Source: Streptomyces sp. NBC_00440 (GTDB taxonomy: Bacteria > Actinomycetota > Actinomycetes > Streptomycetales > Streptomycetaceae). From it: 64,000 nt of DNA. Both the position numbers and the translations under genes were made by a program. The stretch's first letter is position 1; each line of letters begins with the position of its first letter. Location of the stretch: NCBI RefSeq assembly GCF_036014215.1, contig NZ_CP107921.1, positions 1,807,501-1,871,500 of the forward strand, given 5' to 3'. Shown here piece after piece: positions 17,585 to 28,095 of the stretch. The notes under the pieces are model-generated. The model had not been told where the DNA came from. It ran no database searches and worked only from the letters and a program-made list of their open reading frames with translations.

Positions 17585-18913
17585 TCACCGCTCTCCGGAC
17601 GGACGCTTCTTGACGCGCCGTCTCATCGACTTCCATCTCACCCCGGGCCTCCGCAAGGCCAGAGCCGTTCTCGCTGCGGGGTCCGACCGCGCAAAGGCGA
17701 TCAGCAGCCCGACGGCGAACATGGTCGGCAGCAGGGCGGAGCCCCCGTAGGAGAACAGCGGGAGCGGGACACCGGCGATCGGCAGCAGACCGAGCACCGC
17801 ACCGATGTTGATCACGGACTGGACCGTGATCCAGGTGGTCACACCTCCCGCTGCGTACCTCACGAAGGGGTCCTCCGTGCGTCCGGCCACGCGGATACCC
17901 GCATAGCCTAGAGCCGCGAAGAGGCCGAGTACTGACAGAGTCCCCGCAAGGCCCAGTTCCTCCCCGGTGACGGCGAAGATGAAGTCGGTGTGGGGCTCGG
18001 GGAGTTGGCCCCATTTCTCCACACTCGCACCCAGTCCGGATCCGAACCAGCCGCCGGACGCGAGCGCGTAGATTCCGTGCACCGCCTGCCAGCACTGGTC
18101 CTGCGGGCCCGGGTCGGTCGCGCCGATGCAGGCGAGCCTGCCCATCCGGTTCGGGCTGGTCTTGATCAGCAGGAACGTCATGAACGCCGCGATACCGAGC
18201 ACCATCGCGAACATCCGGGTGGGCGCTCCCGCGAGCCACAGCAGCCCGAACAGGATCGCGGTGAGGATGATCGCCGTGCCCATGTCGCCGCCGAGCATGA
18301 TCAGTCCGAGCAGCATGAAGGCGACGGGGACGAGCGGCACGAGCATGTGCTTCCACTGCGTGAGCAGCTTCTTCTCCTGCTTGCGGGCGAGCAGGTCGGC
18401 GCCCCACAGGATCAGGGCGAGCTTGCCGAACTCGCTCGGCTGGAGCATGAAGGGGCCGCCCAGCGAGATCCAGTTCTGGTTGCCGTTGACCGAACGCCCT
18501 ATCCCCGGCACCTGGACGAGGACCATCAGGAAGACGGTGGCCGCGAGCAGCGGGTAGGCGAAGGCCCGGTGCAGCTTGACGGGCATCCGGGTCGCGATGA
18601 ACGCGAGACCGCCGCCGAGTGCCGCGGCGAAGAGCTGTTTACGGAAGAAGAAGGAGCCGGGTTCGGAGATCTCCAGCGCCTTGATCATCGAGGCGGAGTA
18701 GACCATCACCAGGCCGAGCACCGTGATCAGGAGCGCCGACCCCACCAGCAGGTAGTAGGCCGTCAGAGGGCGGTCCAGGGTGCTCCGCGCCTGCTCGTAG
18801 GTGCGGCGCAGCTGGCTGCCGCCCGCGCCGCGCGGTGCGGAGCCGCGCCGGACCGCCGACGGGCGGCGCGCCGTCCCCGTACCGCCACGCCCGCCTCTGT
18901 CCTTGACCGGCAT
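17585..18913 (-). CDS. ftsW: SEDS family septal peptidoglycan polymerase FtsW
   Basis: 442 aa from the ATG at 18913, preceded by GGAGGGG. A charged N-terminal tail of about 50 residues (Arg/Gly-rich) comes before ten membrane helices starting at LTAYYLLVGSALLITVLGLV. The SEDS signatures VPGIGRSVNGNQNWISLG, the extracytoplasmic Asp-containing PHTDFIFAVTGEELGLAG, and the last-helix motif IAGVPLPLFSYGGSALLPTM are intact. FtsW polymerises glycan strands with the transpeptidase FtsI. The long upstream extension of the frame crosses the inverted-repeat element and was rejected as the start. A basic C-terminal tail (RRRVKKRPSGER) ends the protein. Confidence 0.96.
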   Translation of the reverse strand: MPVKDRGGRGGTGTARRPSAVRRGSAPRGAGGSQLRRTYEQARSTLDRPLTAYYLLVGSALLITVLGLVMVYSASMIKALEISEPGSFFFRKQLFAAALGGGLAFIATRMPVKLHRAFAYPLLAATVFLMVLVQVPGIGRSVNGNQNWISLGGPFMLQPSEFGKLALILWGADLLARKQEKKLLTQWKHMLVPLVPVAFMLLGLIMLGGDMGTAIILTAILFGLLWLAGAPTRMFAMVLGIAAFMTFLLIKTSPNRMGRLACIGATDPGPQDQCWQAVHGIYALASGGWFGSGLGASVEKWGQLPEPHTDFIFAVTGEELGLAGTLSVLGLFAALGYAGIRVAGRTEDPFVRYAAGGVTTWITVQSVINIGAVLGLLPIAGVPLPLFSYGGSALLPTMFAVGLLIAFARSDPAARTALALRRPGVRWKSMRRRVKKRPSGER

Positions 18914-18992
18914 GCCTGTCCCCTCCACTCGTGCCCGGCTTCTTCTGCCGGGTCCCGGCGCGGGGCCGTACGGCCGGCCAGGAGACATGCTC

Positions 18993-19099
18993 CTAGTGCC
19001 ACGGCAGGCAACGTTTGCCCCGTCGCGACGCCCGGCACGCACTCTCGCCGCACCGAACGCCGCTCCTTGACGGGCAAACCTTGCCTGCCGCGGCACTAG
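18993..19099. mobile_element. MITE-like element with 31-bp inverted ends, between murD and ftsW
   Basis: Left end 18993-19024 begins CTAGTGCCACGGCAGGCAAC and right end 19069-19099 is its inverse, differing at two positions and one extra C. Both ends are CTAG, and about 44 bases lie between the arms. The element is 107 bp and has no gene. The murD stop codon (TAG, 19098-19096 on the minus strand) is formed by the terminal CTAG itself. The shape fits a miniature inverted-repeat element; CTAG targets are known for IS5-group elements, but no parent transposase is visible here. The transcript from murD to ftsW would fold this into a very stable hairpin. Confidence 0.75.
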
Positions 19100-20505
19100 C
19101 CGCTCTCGGCGGCCAACTCGCGTACCGCGTCGGCGAATGCCTCGCCACGCTTGTTGTAGTTGGCGAACATGTCCATGGAGGCACAGGCCGGAGCCAGCAG
19201 GACCGTGTCCCCCGGCCGGGCGAGCCGTGCCGCCTCCCGGACCGCCGCCGACATCGCCCCAGTGTCGGTCCGGTCGAGGTCGACCACCGGTACTTCCGGG
19301 GCGTGTCGCGCCAGGGCTTCGGCGATGAGCGCCCGCTCGGCGCCGATCAGCACGACGGCCCGCAGGCGCTTCGCCGCCCCGCCGACCAGGTCGTCGAAGC
19401 TCGCGCCCTTGGCGAGACCGCCCGCGATCCAGACGATCGGGTCGTAGGCGGCCAGGGAGGCTTCGGTGGCATGGGTGTTGGTGGCCTTGGAGTCGTCGAC
19501 GTACGCGACACCCGCGACGTCGGCCACCTTCTCGATGCGGTGCGGATCCGGCCGGAAGGCGCGGAGTCCGTCGCGTACGGCGGCCGGCGCCACGCCGTAC
19601 GCGCGGGCCAGCGCGGCCGCGGCGAGGGCATTGGCGATGTTGTGCGGGGCCGGCGGGTTGACGTCCCCGATCTCGGCCAGCTCCTGGGCCTGCTTCTGGC
19701 GGTCGGCCACGAAGGCGCGGTCGACCAGGATCCCGTCGACCACGCCGAGCTGCGAGGGGCCCGGCGTGTCGAGGGTGAAGCCGATGGCCCGGCAGCCCTC
19801 CTCCACGTCGGCCGCGCGGACGAGTTCCTCGGTGGCGGGGTCCGCGGCGTTGTAGACGCAGGCGACGGTGTTGCCCTCGTAGACCCGGCCCTTGTCGGCC
19901 GCGTACGCCGCCATGGAGCCGTGCCAGTCGAGGTGGTCGGGCGCCAGGTTGAGCACGGCGGCCGAGTGGACGCGCAGGCTGGGCGCCCAGTGCAGCTGGT
20001 AGCTGGAGAGCTCCACGGCCAGTACGTCGTACTCCTCGTCGCCGAGGACGGCGTCCAGGAGCGAGACGCCGATGTTGCCGACGGCCTCGGTGCGCAGCCC
20101 GGCGGCGCGCAGGATCGAGGCGAGCATCCGTACGGTCGTGGTCTTGCCGTTGGTGCCGGTGACCGCGAGCCAGGGCGCGGCGCCCGGACGCCGCAGCCGC
20201 CAGGCGAGTTCGACGTCGCCCCAGACCGGCACCCCTGCTTCGGCCGCCGCCAGGAAGAGCGGCTTGTCCGGCCGCCAGCCGGGGGCGGTGACGACCAGTT
20301 CGGTGCCGTCCGGCAGGGTCGTCGCGTCGCCGAGGCGCACCGTGATGCCCAGCGCGGTGAGTTCGGCGGCCTGGGCGCGGGCGCGCTCGTCCGCGCCCTC
20401 GTTGACGACGGTGACCTCGGCGCCGAGGCCGTGCAGGGCGCGCGCCGCCGGAAGCCCGGAGACGCCCATGCCCGCCACGGTGACGCGCTTGCCCTGCCAG
20501 ATCAC
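19096..20505 (-). CDS. murD: UDP-N-acetylmuramoyl-L-alanine--D-glutamate ligase MurD
   Basis: 469 aa from a GTG at 20505 that overlaps the mraY stop (GTGA). Mur ligase with an N-terminal Rossmann domain ([20 protein letters not shown]), the ATP loop [14 protein letters not shown] near residue 117, and the conserved [15 protein letters not shown] near 330. It adds D-Glu to UDP-MurNAc-L-Ala in the cytoplasm. The protein ends ...VRELAAESG and its stop codon is supplied by the inverted-repeat element at 18993-19099, so the original end may have been slightly different; the length is nevertheless normal for the family. Confidence 0.97.
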   Translation of the reverse strand: MIWQGKRVTVAGMGVSGLPAARALHGLGAEVTVVNEGADERARAQAAELTALGITVRLGDATTLPDGTELVVTAPGWRPDKPLFLAAAEAGVPVWGDVELAWRLRRPGAAPWLAVTGTNGKTTTVRMLASILRAAGLRTEAVGNIGVSLLDAVLGDEEYDVLAVELSSYQLHWAPSLRVHSAAVLNLAPDHLDWHGSMAAYAADKGRVYEGNTVACVYNAADPATEELVRAADVEEGCRAIGFTLDTPGPSQLGVVDGILVDRAFVADRQKQAQELAEIGDVNPPAPHNIANALAAAALARAYGVAPAAVRDGLRAFRPDPHRIEKVADVAGVAYVDDSKATNTHATEASLAAYDPIVWIAGGLAKGASFDDLVGGAAKRLRAVVLIGAERALIAEALARHAPEVPVVDLDRTDTGAMSAAVREAARLARPGDTVLLAPACASMDMFANYNKRGEAFADAVRELAAESG

Positions 20506-21572
20506 TTGGCGGCCGCCCAGCCCGCGTAGAAGAGCCCGAGGCCGACGATCACGCACATGCCCTGGATGATCCAGAAGCGGACCACGACAAGGACTTCGGA
20601 CCACCCCTTGAGTTCGAAGTGGTGCTGGAGTGGCGCCATCTTGAAGACGCGCTTGCCGGTCATCTTGAAGGAGCCGACCTGGATCACGACGGACATGGTG
20701 ATCAGGACGAAGAGGCCGCCGAGGATGGCCATCAGGAACTCGGTGCGGGAGCAGATGGCGAGCCCGGCGAGCGCGCCGCCCAGCGCCAGCGACCCGGTGT
20801 CGCCCATGAAGATCTTGGCGGGCGATGTGTTCCACCACAGGAAGCCGAAGCAGGCGCCCATCAGGGCCGATGCGACGACTGCCAGGTCCAGTGGGTCTCT
20901 GACTTCGAAGCAGGCGCTGGGGTTGGTCAGGGTCGCCGCGTTGGCGCAGGACTCCTGGAACTGCCAGACACCGATGAAGGTGTACGCGCCGAAGACCATC
21001 ACGGAGGCACCGGTGGCGAGGCCGTCGAGGCCGTCGGTGAGGTTCACCCCGTTCGACATGGCCAGGATCATGAACAGCGCCCAGACGACGAAGAGGACCG
21101 GTCCGATCGACCAGCCGAAGTCCGAGACGAAGGAGAGCTTCGTGGAGGCCGGCGTGTAGCCGCGCGAGTCCTTGAACATCAGGGCCAGGACGGCGAAGGC
21201 GATACCGACGATCAGCTGGCCGGCCATCTTCGCCTTGGCCCGCAGGCCCAGCGAGCGCTGCTTGACGATCTTGATGTAGTCGTCGAGGAACCCGACCAGA
21301 CCCATCCCCGCCATCAGGAAGAGCACCAGCACACCCGAGAACGTCATCGGGTCGCCGGTGATCAGCTTGGTGGCGAGGTACGCGATGATCGTGGCCAGGA
21401 TGAAGGCGATACCACCCATGGTCGGCGTACCGCGCTTGCCGTGGTGGCCGCGCGGTCCGTCGTCCCGGATGAACTGCCCGTACCCCTTGCGGGCGAGCAG
21501 CTTGATCAGCAGCGGTGTGCCGACCAGGGTGAGGAAGAGTCCGATGACTCCCGAGAAGAGAATCTGCTTCAT
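20502..21572 (-). CDS. mraY: Phospho-N-acetylmuramoyl-pentapeptide-transferase MraY
   Basis: 356 aa, ATG overlapping the murF stop by four bases (ATGA). This is a ten-helix membrane enzyme that transfers phospho-MurNAc-pentapeptide to undecaprenyl phosphate, making lipid I. The Asp-rich signature [19 protein letters not shown], the [12 protein letters not shown] loop and the late motif [15 protein letters not shown] with its essential histidines are all present, as is the early [14 protein letters not shown] Cys-containing loop ([17 protein letters not shown]) is inserted between the middle helices, as in other actinomycetes. Confidence 0.98.
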   Translation of the reverse strand: MKQILFSGVIGLFLTLVGTPLLIKLLARKGYGQFIRDDGPRGHHGKRGTPTMGGIAFILATIIAYLATKLITGDPMTFSGVLVLFLMAGMGLVGFLDDYIKIVKQRSLGLRAKAKMAGQLIVGIAFAVLALMFKDSRGYTPASTKLSFVSDFGWSIGPVLFVVWALFMILAMSNGVNLTDGLDGLATGASVMVFGAYTFIGVWQFQESCANAATLTNPSACFEVRDPLDLAVVASALMGACFGFLWWNTSPAKIFMGDTGSLALGGALAGLAICSRTEFLMAILGGLFVLITMSVVIQVGSFKMTGKRVFKMAPLQHHFELKGWSEVLVVVRFWIIQGMCVIVGLGLFYAGWAAAK

Positions 21573-22990
21573 CGGGCGGCGACCTCGCCCTCGGTACCAC
21601 CGTCGAGCAGCGCGTTCGCCACCTGCTCCAACCCCACCGACCTGGACGCCTTCACCAGCACGACGTCTCCCTCACGCAGTTGACTGCGCAACAGGTCGAC
21701 GGCCGCCTGCGCGTCGGACACGTGCACCGACTCCTCACCCCACGAACCCTCGTTATAGGCGCCCAGTTGCAGCCAGGACGCTTCCCTGCCCCCGACTGCC
21801 ACGAGCTTGCTCACGTTGAGCCGGACGGCCAGCCGTCCGACCGCGTCGTGCTCGGCGAGTGACTCGTCTCCGAGCTCGGCCATCTGACCGAGCACCGCCC
21901 ACGTGCGTCCCCCCTTCGCCTGTGAGGCCTTGCCCATGGCCGCCAGCGCACGCAGCGCGGCTCGCATGGATTCGGGGTTCGCGTTGTAGGCGTCGTTGAC
22001 GACCGTCACACCGTCCGGACGCTCGGTGACCTCCATGCGCCAGCGGGAGAGCGTGCCTGCCTCGGAGAGCGCCGTTGCGATCTCGTCAGCGGACATGCCC
22101 AACTCATGTGCGACGGCGGCCGCGGCGAGCGCGTTCGACACGTGGTGCTCACCGTACAGGCGCAAGGTCACCTCGCTGCACCCGGTGGGTGTGTGCAGCG
22201 TAAATGCGGCCTGCCCGGTGTCGGTCAGGCGGACCTTCTCGGCACGTACGTCCGCTTCATCCGCCTCTCCGAAGAGCAGGAGGCGCGCCTTGGTCCGGGA
22301 GGACATGGCACGTACGAGCGGGTCGTCGGCGTTGAGCACGGCGACGCCGTGCTCCGGAAGCGACTCGACCATCTCGCCCTTGGCCTGGGCGATCTGCTCG
22401 CGGCCGCCGAACTCCCCGATGTGCGCGGTCCCGACGTTGAGGACGAGACCGGTCTTCGGCGGCACCAGGCCGGTGAGGTAGCGGATGTCGCCGATGTAGC
22501 GCGCACCCATTTCGAGAACCAGGTAACGGGTGTTCTCGTCGGCCCGCAGCGCGGTGAGGGGCAGGCCGATCTCGTTGTTCAGATTTCCTTCCGGGTAGAC
22601 CGTCGGACCCTTGCGCTCCAGGAGTTGGGCGATCAGGTCCTTGGTCGACGTCTTGCCGGCGGAACCGGTGAGTGCGACGACTTCGGTACCCAGGCGCTCC
22701 ACGACGGTACGCGCGAGCGTCCCGAGCGCGGCGGTCACGTCGGGCACCACGATGGCCGGCACGCCGACGGGCCGGGTGGCCAGCACGGCCGACGCTCCGG
22801 CTTCGACGGCGCTCCGCGCGTAGTCGTGGCCGTCTACGCGCTCACCGGCGAACGCGACGAAGAGACTGCCGGGCCGCACCGCGCGGGAGTCGGTGACGAC
22901 AGGACCGGTGACCAGGACGGACGGATCCGGTATGTCGTGCGACTGCCCGCCGATGATGTCGGCGATCTCGGAGAGGGAAAGGGCGATCAC
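21569..22990 (-). CDS. murF: UDP-MurNAc-tripeptide--D-alanyl-D-alanine ligase MurF
   Basis: 473 aa from the GTG at 22990, four bases after the murE stop; the longer frame reaching back into murE is not a credible start. It has the N-terminal UMP-binding domain ([22 protein letters not shown]), the ATP loop [18 protein letters not shown] near residue 107 and the C-terminal ligase domain ([20 protein letters not shown]). It adds D-Ala-D-Ala to the muramyl tripeptide, completing the pentapeptide precursor. It overlaps mraY by four bases. Confidence 0.97.
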   Translation of the reverse strand: MIALSLSEIADIIGGQSHDIPDPSVLVTGPVVTDSRAVRPGSLFVAFAGERVDGHDYARSAVEAGASAVLATRPVGVPAIVVPDVTAALGTLARTVVERLGTEVVALTGSAGKTSTKDLIAQLLERKGPTVYPEGNLNNEIGLPLTALRADENTRYLVLEMGARYIGDIRYLTGLVPPKTGLVLNVGTAHIGEFGGREQIAQAKGEMVESLPEHGVAVLNADDPLVRAMSSRTKARLLLFGEADEADVRAEKVRLTDTGQAAFTLHTPTGCSEVTLRLYGEHHVSNALAAAAVAHELGMSADEIATALSEAGTLSRWRMEVTERPDGVTVVNDAYNANPESMRAALRALAAMGKASQAKGGRTWAVLGQMAELGDESLAEHDAVGRLAVRLNVSKLVAVGGREASWLQLGAYNEGSWGEESVHVSDAQAAVDLLRSQLREGDVVLVKASRSVGLEQVANALLDGGTEGEVAAR

Positions 22991-22994
22991 TTGG

Positions 22995-24668
22995 TCATCC
23001 CTGACTGTTGTTCTCGATTGCTGCGCGCTCGATTGCTGCGCGGAGGACCTGGCGGTCGTCGAAGGGGCGTACCACGCCGGCAATGTCCTGGCCCTGCTCA
23101 TGGCCCTTGCCTGCGACCAGCACGGTGTCGCCGGGGCGGGCGCGGGCCACGGCCGCGGCGATGGCCGCCGCGCGGTCGGAGTCGATCAGCACGTCGCCGC
23201 GCTCGTGCACCGGGACCTCGGCGGCGCCGGCGATCATCGCGGCGAGGATCGCGAGGGGGTCCTCGCCGCGCGGGTTGTCGGAGGTCAGTACGGCGGTGTC
23301 GGCGAGGCGGGCAGCCGCCGCGCCCATCGGGCCGCGTTTGGTCTTGTCGCGGTCGCCGCCGCAGCCGAGCACGATGTGCAGGCTGCCCTCGGTGACCTTG
23401 CGCAGAGCGCGCAGCACCGACTCGACGGCGTCCGTCTTGTGCGCGTAGTCGACGACGGCGAGGTACGGCTGCCCGGCGTCCACCCGCTCCAGCCTGCCCG
23501 GCACCCCGGGGACGGCGGCGATGCCGTCGGCCGCGGTCTGCGGGTCGGTGCCCGCGACGGCGAGGGTGACGATCGCGGCGAGGGTGTTGGCCACGTTGAA
23601 GGGGCCGGCCAGCGGCGAGGTGGCGGCGATGCGCTGTCCCTGCGGGCCGACGGCGGTGAAGGTGCTGGTGAACAGGGCGACTTCGACGTCCTCGGCCCGC
23701 CAGTCGGCGTCCGGATGCCCCTCGGCGGAGAAGGTGGTGATGGGGACGGTCGCCTCGTCGACGAGCCGGCGGCCGTACTCGTCGTCGTAGTTGACGACGC
23801 CGACCTTGCTGCGCAGCGGGGTGAACAGCTGTGCCTTGGCCTGGAAGTAGTCCTCCATCCCGGAGTGGAACTCCATGTGCTCCGGGCTGAGGTTGTTGAA
23901 GACCGCGACGTCGAAGACGCAGGCGTCGACCCGGCCGAGCACCAGCGCGTGGCTGGAGACCTCCATGGCGACCGTGTCGACCCCGCGCTCGCGCATGACC
24001 GCGAACAGCGCCTGGAGGTCGGTGGCTTCGGGGGTGGTGCGCTCGGACTTGATGCGCTCGTCGCCGATCCGCATCTCGACCGTGCCGATGAGGCCGCTGA
24101 GGTGCCCGGCCGCCCGGATGCCGCCCTCGACCAGATACGCCGTGGTGGTCTTGCCCGATGTGCCGGTGATGCCGATCTGGAGGAGATCGCGGCCGGGGTG
24201 GCCGTAGATCTCCGCGGCCAGTTCGCCCATGACGGCCCGCGGGTCGGGGACGGTCAGCACGGGGAGCCCGGTGGCCTCGGCCCGTTCGGTGCCCGTGGGG
24301 TCCGTGAGCACCGCGGCGGCTCCCAGGCCTGCCGCCTGCTCGACGAAGTCGGCGCCGTGCAGCCGGGCGCCGGGGAGTGCGGCGTACAGGTCTCCGGGCC
24401 GCACGGCCCGGGAGTCATGGGTGATGCCGGTGACCTCAGCGGCACCGGGTGACGCGATGCCCACTCGTCCTGCCAGATCCCCCAGAGGGGTCGGTCGGAC
24501 CTCGGCCGGACGGGGTGCTCCCGGATAGGTCACAGAAAGGTCTTTCTGGGCGATTTGGTACTGATCAGCGTGTGGCACGGCGGTGAGCGTACCGGGCGCA
24601 CCGGGCTCCCCGCGAAGTGAGGGTGCGGCGGTGTTCCGGTTCCCCGGCTCGGGGGTGATCGTCGTCAC
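22995..24668 (-). CDS. murE: UDP-MurNAc-L-Ala-D-Glu--diaminopimelate ligase MurE
   Basis: 557 aa if the GTG at 24668 is used (13 bases after the ftsI stop, with GGGAA upstream). Shorter options at 24578 and 24533 would remove the first 30 or 45 disordered residues. The ATP loop is ITGTSGKTTTAYLVEGG. The substrate motif DNPRGEDP, whose Asn-Pro-Arg contacts the third amino acid, indicates diaminopimelate rather than lysine, fitting the LL-DAP wall of Streptomyces. The UDP-binding domain contains [18 protein letters not shown]. The start is the only uncertain point. Confidence 0.95.
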   Translation of the reverse strand: MTTITPEPGNRNTAAPSLRGEPGAPGTLTAVPHADQYQIAQKDLSVTYPGAPRPAEVRPTPLGDLAGRVGIASPGAAEVTGITHDSRAVRPGDLYAALPGARLHGADFVEQAAGLGAAAVLTDPTGTERAEATGLPVLTVPDPRAVMGELAAEIYGHPGRDLLQIGITGTSGKTTTAYLVEGGIRAAGHLSGLIGTVEMRIGDERIKSERTTPEATDLQALFAVMRERGVDTVAMEVSSHALVLGRVDACVFDVAVFNNLSPEHMEFHSGMEDYFQAKAQLFTPLRSKVGVVNYDDEYGRRLVDEATVPITTFSAEGHPDADWRAEDVEVALFTSTFTAVGPQGQRIAATSPLAGPFNVANTLAAIVTLAVAGTDPQTAADGIAAVPGVPGRLERVDAGQPYLAVVDYAHKTDAVESVLRALRKVTEGSLHIVLGCGGDRDKTKRGPMGAAAARLADTAVLTSDNPRGEDPLAILAAMIAGAAEVPVHERGDVLIDSDRAAAIAAAVARARPGDTVLVAGKGHEQGQDIAGVVRPFDDRQVLRAAIERAAIENNSQG

Positions 24669-24681
24669 TGATGGTTCCCAG

Positions 24682-26634
24682 TCACTGGTGAGGGCCGAAG
24701 GTGACCGGCAGCGGGTCGGCCTTCTTGCCGGTCGGCGGGGTCTGGAGGGTCTTGAGGGCGAACTCCATGACCTTTTTGTAGACAGGGCCACAGGTGGAGC
24801 CGCCGAAGTGGCTTCCGCTGGTGGGGTTCTGGATGGCGCAGTAGACGGTGACCCGGGGTTTGTCGGCGGGGGCGAAGCCCGCGAAGGAGGCGGTGTATCC
24901 GCTGTAGCGGCCTGTCTTCGGGTCCACCCGGTTGGCCGTTCCCGTCTTGCCCGCGACCCGGTAGCCGGGGATACGGGCGGAGATGCCGGTGCCCTCCACA
25001 TCGCTGACGACCGACTCCAGCATCCGGGAGACCGTCTTCGCCGTCCGCTCGCTCACGACCCGGCTCTCCTTCGGGGCCGGCGACGGGGTGAAGCGGCCGT
25101 CGGGGCCCTTGATGCCGCTGATCAGCGAGGGCTGCACGCGTACACCGCCGTTGGCGATCGTGGAGTACACGGAGGCCGCCTGGAGCGCGCTGAGCGAGAG
25201 CCCCTGTCCGAACGGGATCGTGTACTGCTGGGACGTCGACCAGTCCTGCGGCTTGGCCAGGATCCCCGATGTCTCGCCGGGGAAGCCGACCCCGGTGGGA
25301 CTTCCGATGCCGAACTTGTGCAGATAGGAGTAGAGGACCCTGTTGGCCTCGGGCTGCGTCTTGCCGAGCTGGCCCGCGGCCTCGATGGTGCCGATGTTGC
25401 TGGACTTGGCCAGTACGCCGTTGAGCGTCAGCGACCAGGTGTCGTGGTCGACGTCGTCCTTGAAGAGCCGGTCCCCGCGGTGCAGCCGGTTGGGGACGGT
25501 GACATGGGTCGTCGGGGTGGCCACCCCCTGCTGGATGATGGCGGCCATGGACATGATCTTGCTGACGGAGCCCGGCTCGTAGGCGTCCTGGACCGCGGCG
25601 TTGCCGAGTGCGGCGGGGTCGGCGTGGGTCAGGTCGTTGGGGTCGAAGCCGGGCGCGTCGGCCATGGCGAGGACCTGACCGCTCCTGGTGTCCTGCACCA
25701 CCACATAGCCGCGGTCGGCCCTGGACTCCTTCACCTGGGCGGCGATGGCGCTCTGCGCGGCCCACTGGATGTCGCGGTCCAGGGTCAGTTCGACGTCCGA
25801 GCCGGGGACGGCCGGCTTCTCGCTCGTCCCGGCGGTCGGCACCGTACGGCCGCCCGACTGGGCATAGGTGATCTTGCCGTTCTTGCCCGCCAGCTCCTTG
25901 TTCAGCGAGGACTCCAGGCCGCCGGCGCCCTGGCCCGCCGAGTTGACCCAGCCGAGCACCCCGGCTGCGAGGTCGCCGTTCGGATACACGCGTTTGGTGC
26001 TCGGCTCCTGGAAGACCCCGGCCATCACATCGGCACCCTTGCCGCCCTTGGCCTTGTCCGCGGACGCCTTCTGCGCGAAGACGTTCTTCAGGTCCTTGAT
26101 CTGGTTCCAGACCTGCGGGGTCTGCCGGCTCGCCAGCAGTACGTAACGGGTGTCGGGCGTCCTGAGTTTCCGCGCGATCGCCTCGGCGTCCTCACCGAGG
26201 ATCGGCGCGAGCAGAGCGCCCGCCTGCTCGGGGGCGTCGGTTGCGTGGCTCTGGGCCCGGCTGAACATCGTGGGGTCGGCCGTGATGTCGTACGCGTCGA
26301 CGCTGGCGGCCAGGGCCACACCGCTGCGGTCGGTGATCTCCCCGCGCTCGGCGGTCAGCGTGTGGCTGAGATAGCGGTTCTTGTCCGCCTTGGCCGTGTA
26401 GGCACTCGCGTCGATGGCCTGGACCTGGAGCAGCCGTACGACGAAGACCGCCATCACGAGGGCCAGGGCGAGGCTGACGAGCCGCAGCCGGGGGCGCGGG
26501 CTGCCGAGCCGCAGTGTCCTGGGCCGGCGTGCGGGGCGCGGGCGGCGCTGCCCCGGGCGTGCGCTCCGTGCGGCGGGCCGTGCCGGACGCGCGGGTCCTG
26601 GTACGCGGCGGCGCGGGGGTTCCTTGGACGGCAC
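24682..26634 (-). CDS. ftsI: Septal peptidoglycan transpeptidase FtsI (PBP3, class B PBP)
   Basis: 650 aa, GTG start four bases after the ftsL stop. A 50-residue Pro/Arg-rich cytoplasmic tail precedes one membrane helix (LVSLALALVMAVFVVRLLQV), the pedestal domain, and the transpeptidase domain. Catalytic motifs are SVSK (Ser356, Lys359), S-S-N at 411-413 and KTG at 563-565. It cross-links septal peptidoglycan with FtsW, and beta-lactams acylate Ser356. It has no PASTA repeats and ends shortly after the third motif. Confidence 0.97.
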   Translation of the reverse strand: MPSKEPPRRRVPGPARPARPAARSARPGQRRPRPARRPRTLRLGSPRPRLRLVSLALALVMAVFVVRLLQVQAIDASAYTAKADKNRYLSHTLTAERGEITDRSGVALAASVDAYDITADPTMFSRAQSHATDAPEQAGALLAPILGEDAEAIARKLRTPDTRYVLLASRQTPQVWNQIKDLKNVFAQKASADKAKGGKGADVMAGVFQEPSTKRVYPNGDLAAGVLGWVNSAGQGAGGLESSLNKELAGKNGKITYAQSGGRTVPTAGTSEKPAVPGSDVELTLDRDIQWAAQSAIAAQVKESRADRGYVVVQDTRSGQVLAMADAPGFDPNDLTHADPAALGNAAVQDAYEPGSVSKIMSMAAIIQQGVATPTTHVTVPNRLHRGDRLFKDDVDHDTWSLTLNGVLAKSSNIGTIEAAGQLGKTQPEANRVLYSYLHKFGIGSPTGVGFPGETSGILAKPQDWSTSQQYTIPFGQGLSLSALQAASVYSTIANGGVRVQPSLISGIKGPDGRFTPSPAPKESRVVSERTAKTVSRMLESVVSDVEGTGISARIPGYRVAGKTGTANRVDPKTGRYSGYTASFAGFAPADKPRVTVYCAIQNPTSGSHFGGSTCGPVYKKVMEFALKTLQTPPTGKKADPLPVTFGPHQ

Positions 26635-26638
26635 TGCG

Positions 26639-27142
26639 TCACCTGCCGGGGGTATGGGTCGGCGCCGCTGTCGTGCCGGCCGGCGCGGAGGGCGCGCCGC
26701 CCGAGGGGGTCGCGGCCGGTGCCGAAGGGGTGGCGGACGGCTTGGGCGTGGCCGGGGGCGGCGGTGCGGGCTGCGCCGTGGACTCGGCGGCCTGGCCCAG
26801 GACCTTGCCGTCCGGGTCGAGGAAGGCGGGGCCGCCGCCCGGCACCATGCCGAGTTCGCGGGCCCGCTTCTCCAGCGCCCCGGGTGCGGAGCGGCCGTCG
26901 ACGTCCCGCTGCAGCGCCTGTTCCTCGTCGGTCAGCTCGGTGATCTGCTTCTGGTCCTTGCTGAGCTTGAAGGAACCTTCGTTCAGCGCCGAGTTGAGCA
27001 GCAGGAGCGTGATCAGGCCACCGCCGAGCAGCACCACGACCAGCAGCACGAAGGGCATCCGGGCCGCTCTGCCGGGCCCGGCCGGCATCAGCGCGGCGAG
27101 CCGCGCGGCCCGGCCCTTCAACTGCCGGGGCGGCTTGCTCAC
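26639..27142 (-). CDS. ftsL: FtsL-like septum formation initiator
   Basis: 167 aa, GTG start overlapping the rsmH stop (GTGA). A basic cytoplasmic tail of about 29 residues is followed by one membrane helix ([21 protein letters not shown]) and a short leucine-zipper-like coiled coil ([20 protein letters not shown]). The remainder is a roughly 60-residue Pro/Ala/Thr-rich extracytoplasmic tail, longer than in most FtsL proteins and probably disordered. Sequence similarity among FtsL proteins is weak; the assignment rests on topology and on its place between rsmH and ftsI. Confidence 0.88.
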   Translation of the reverse strand: MSKPPRQLKGRAARLAALMPAGPGRAARMPFVLLVVVLLGGGLITLLLLNSALNEGSFKLSKDQKQITELTDEEQALQRDVDGRSAPGALEKRARELGMVPGGGPAFLDPDGKVLGQAAESTAQPAPPPPATPKPSATPSAPAATPSGGAPSAPAGTTAAPTHTPGR

Positions 27143-28095
27143 AGCGCCTCCTCGCGGATGCGCTGCGCACCCCGCAACCGGGCGGGTGCCGCGCGCCTGT
27201 TGTCCGCGACCTCCTCCTCCGCGGGAAGTTCCGCACCGCGGGTGAGGAGCTTGAGCCGTGGCTGGTAACGCTCGGGAACCACCGGCAGACCGGCCGGCGC
27301 CGTGTTGGCAGCGCCCGCCGCGAAGACCTGTTTGACCAGCCGGTCCTCAAGCGAGTGGTACGAGAGGACGGCGATGCGCCCGCCCACGGCGAGGCTCTTC
27401 ACGGCGGCCGGAATGGCACGCTCCAGCACGGTCAGTTCGCCGTTGACCTCGATGCGCAGGGCCTGGAAGGTGCGCTTGGCGGGGTTGCCGCCGGTGCGCT
27501 TGGCGGCCTGCGGCAGCGAGTCGCGGATCAGCTCGACCAGCCGGGCGCTGTTGGTGAACGGTTCCCTCTCGCGCTCCCGTACGACAGCGGAGACGATCCG
27601 CTTGGCCTGCTTCTCCTCGCCGTACGCGCGCAGGATCCGGACCAGTTCGCCGGGCGGGTAGGTGTTGAGCACCTCCGCGGCGCCCATGCCGGTCGTCTGG
27701 TCCATCCGCATGTCGAGCGGGGCGTCCTGGGCATAGGCGAAACCGCGGTCCGCCTCGTCCAGCTGCATCGACGAGACGCCGAGGTCGAAGAGGACTCCCT
27801 GTACGCGCGGGACGTCCAGCCGGTCCAGGACCTCGGGCAGTTCGTCGTAGACGGCGTGCACCAAGGTGGCCCGGTCGCCGAACGGCGCGAGCCGCTCGCC
27901 GGAGAGCCGCAGGGCTTCCTTGTCGCGGTCGAGTGCGATCAGCCGGGCCGCCGGGAAGGTCGAAAGGAGCGCCTCGCTGTGGCCGCCGAGGCCGAGGGTG
28001 CAGTCGACGACGACCGCACCGGGCTGGGCGAGCGCCGGGGCCAACAGGTCCAGGCATCGCTGGAGCATCACCGGGACATGTCGGGACTGGCTCAT
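27139..28095 (-). CDS. rsmH: 16S rRNA m4C1402 methyltransferase RsmH (MraW)
   Basis: 318 aa from the ATG at 28095, with GAGAGGG upstream; the frame continues far upstream but without a family-like N-terminus. SAM-binding motif [15 protein letters not shown] lies near residue 30. The RsmH-specific segments [19 protein letters not shown] (about 110) and the [18 protein letters not shown] region are intact. It methylates N4 of C1402 in 16S rRNA. As the first gene of the dcw run it follows the promoter and GTGG-repeat region at 28329-28368. Confidence 0.97.
   Translation of the reverse strand: MSQSRHVPVMLQRCLDLLAPALAQPGAVVVDCTLGLGGHSEALLSTFPAARLIALDRDKEALRLSGERLAPFGDRATLVHAVYDELPEVLDRLDVPRVQGVLFDLGVSSMQLDEADRGFAYAQDAPLDMRMDQTTGMGAAEVLNTYPPGELVRILRAYGEEKQAKRIVSAVVREREREPFTNSARLVELIRDSLPQAAKRTGGNPAKRTFQALRIEVNGELTVLERAIPAAVKSLAVGGRIAVLSYHSLEDRLVKQVFAAGAANTAPAGLPVVPERYQPRLKLLTRGAELPAEEEVADNRRAAPARLRGAQRIREEAL

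Noticed and set aside
18914..19096. Long N-terminus of FtsW reading through the inverted repeat
   Set aside because: It would be encoded by the MITE-like element; the ATG at 18913 has a strong GGAGGGG and gives the normal N-terminal tail.
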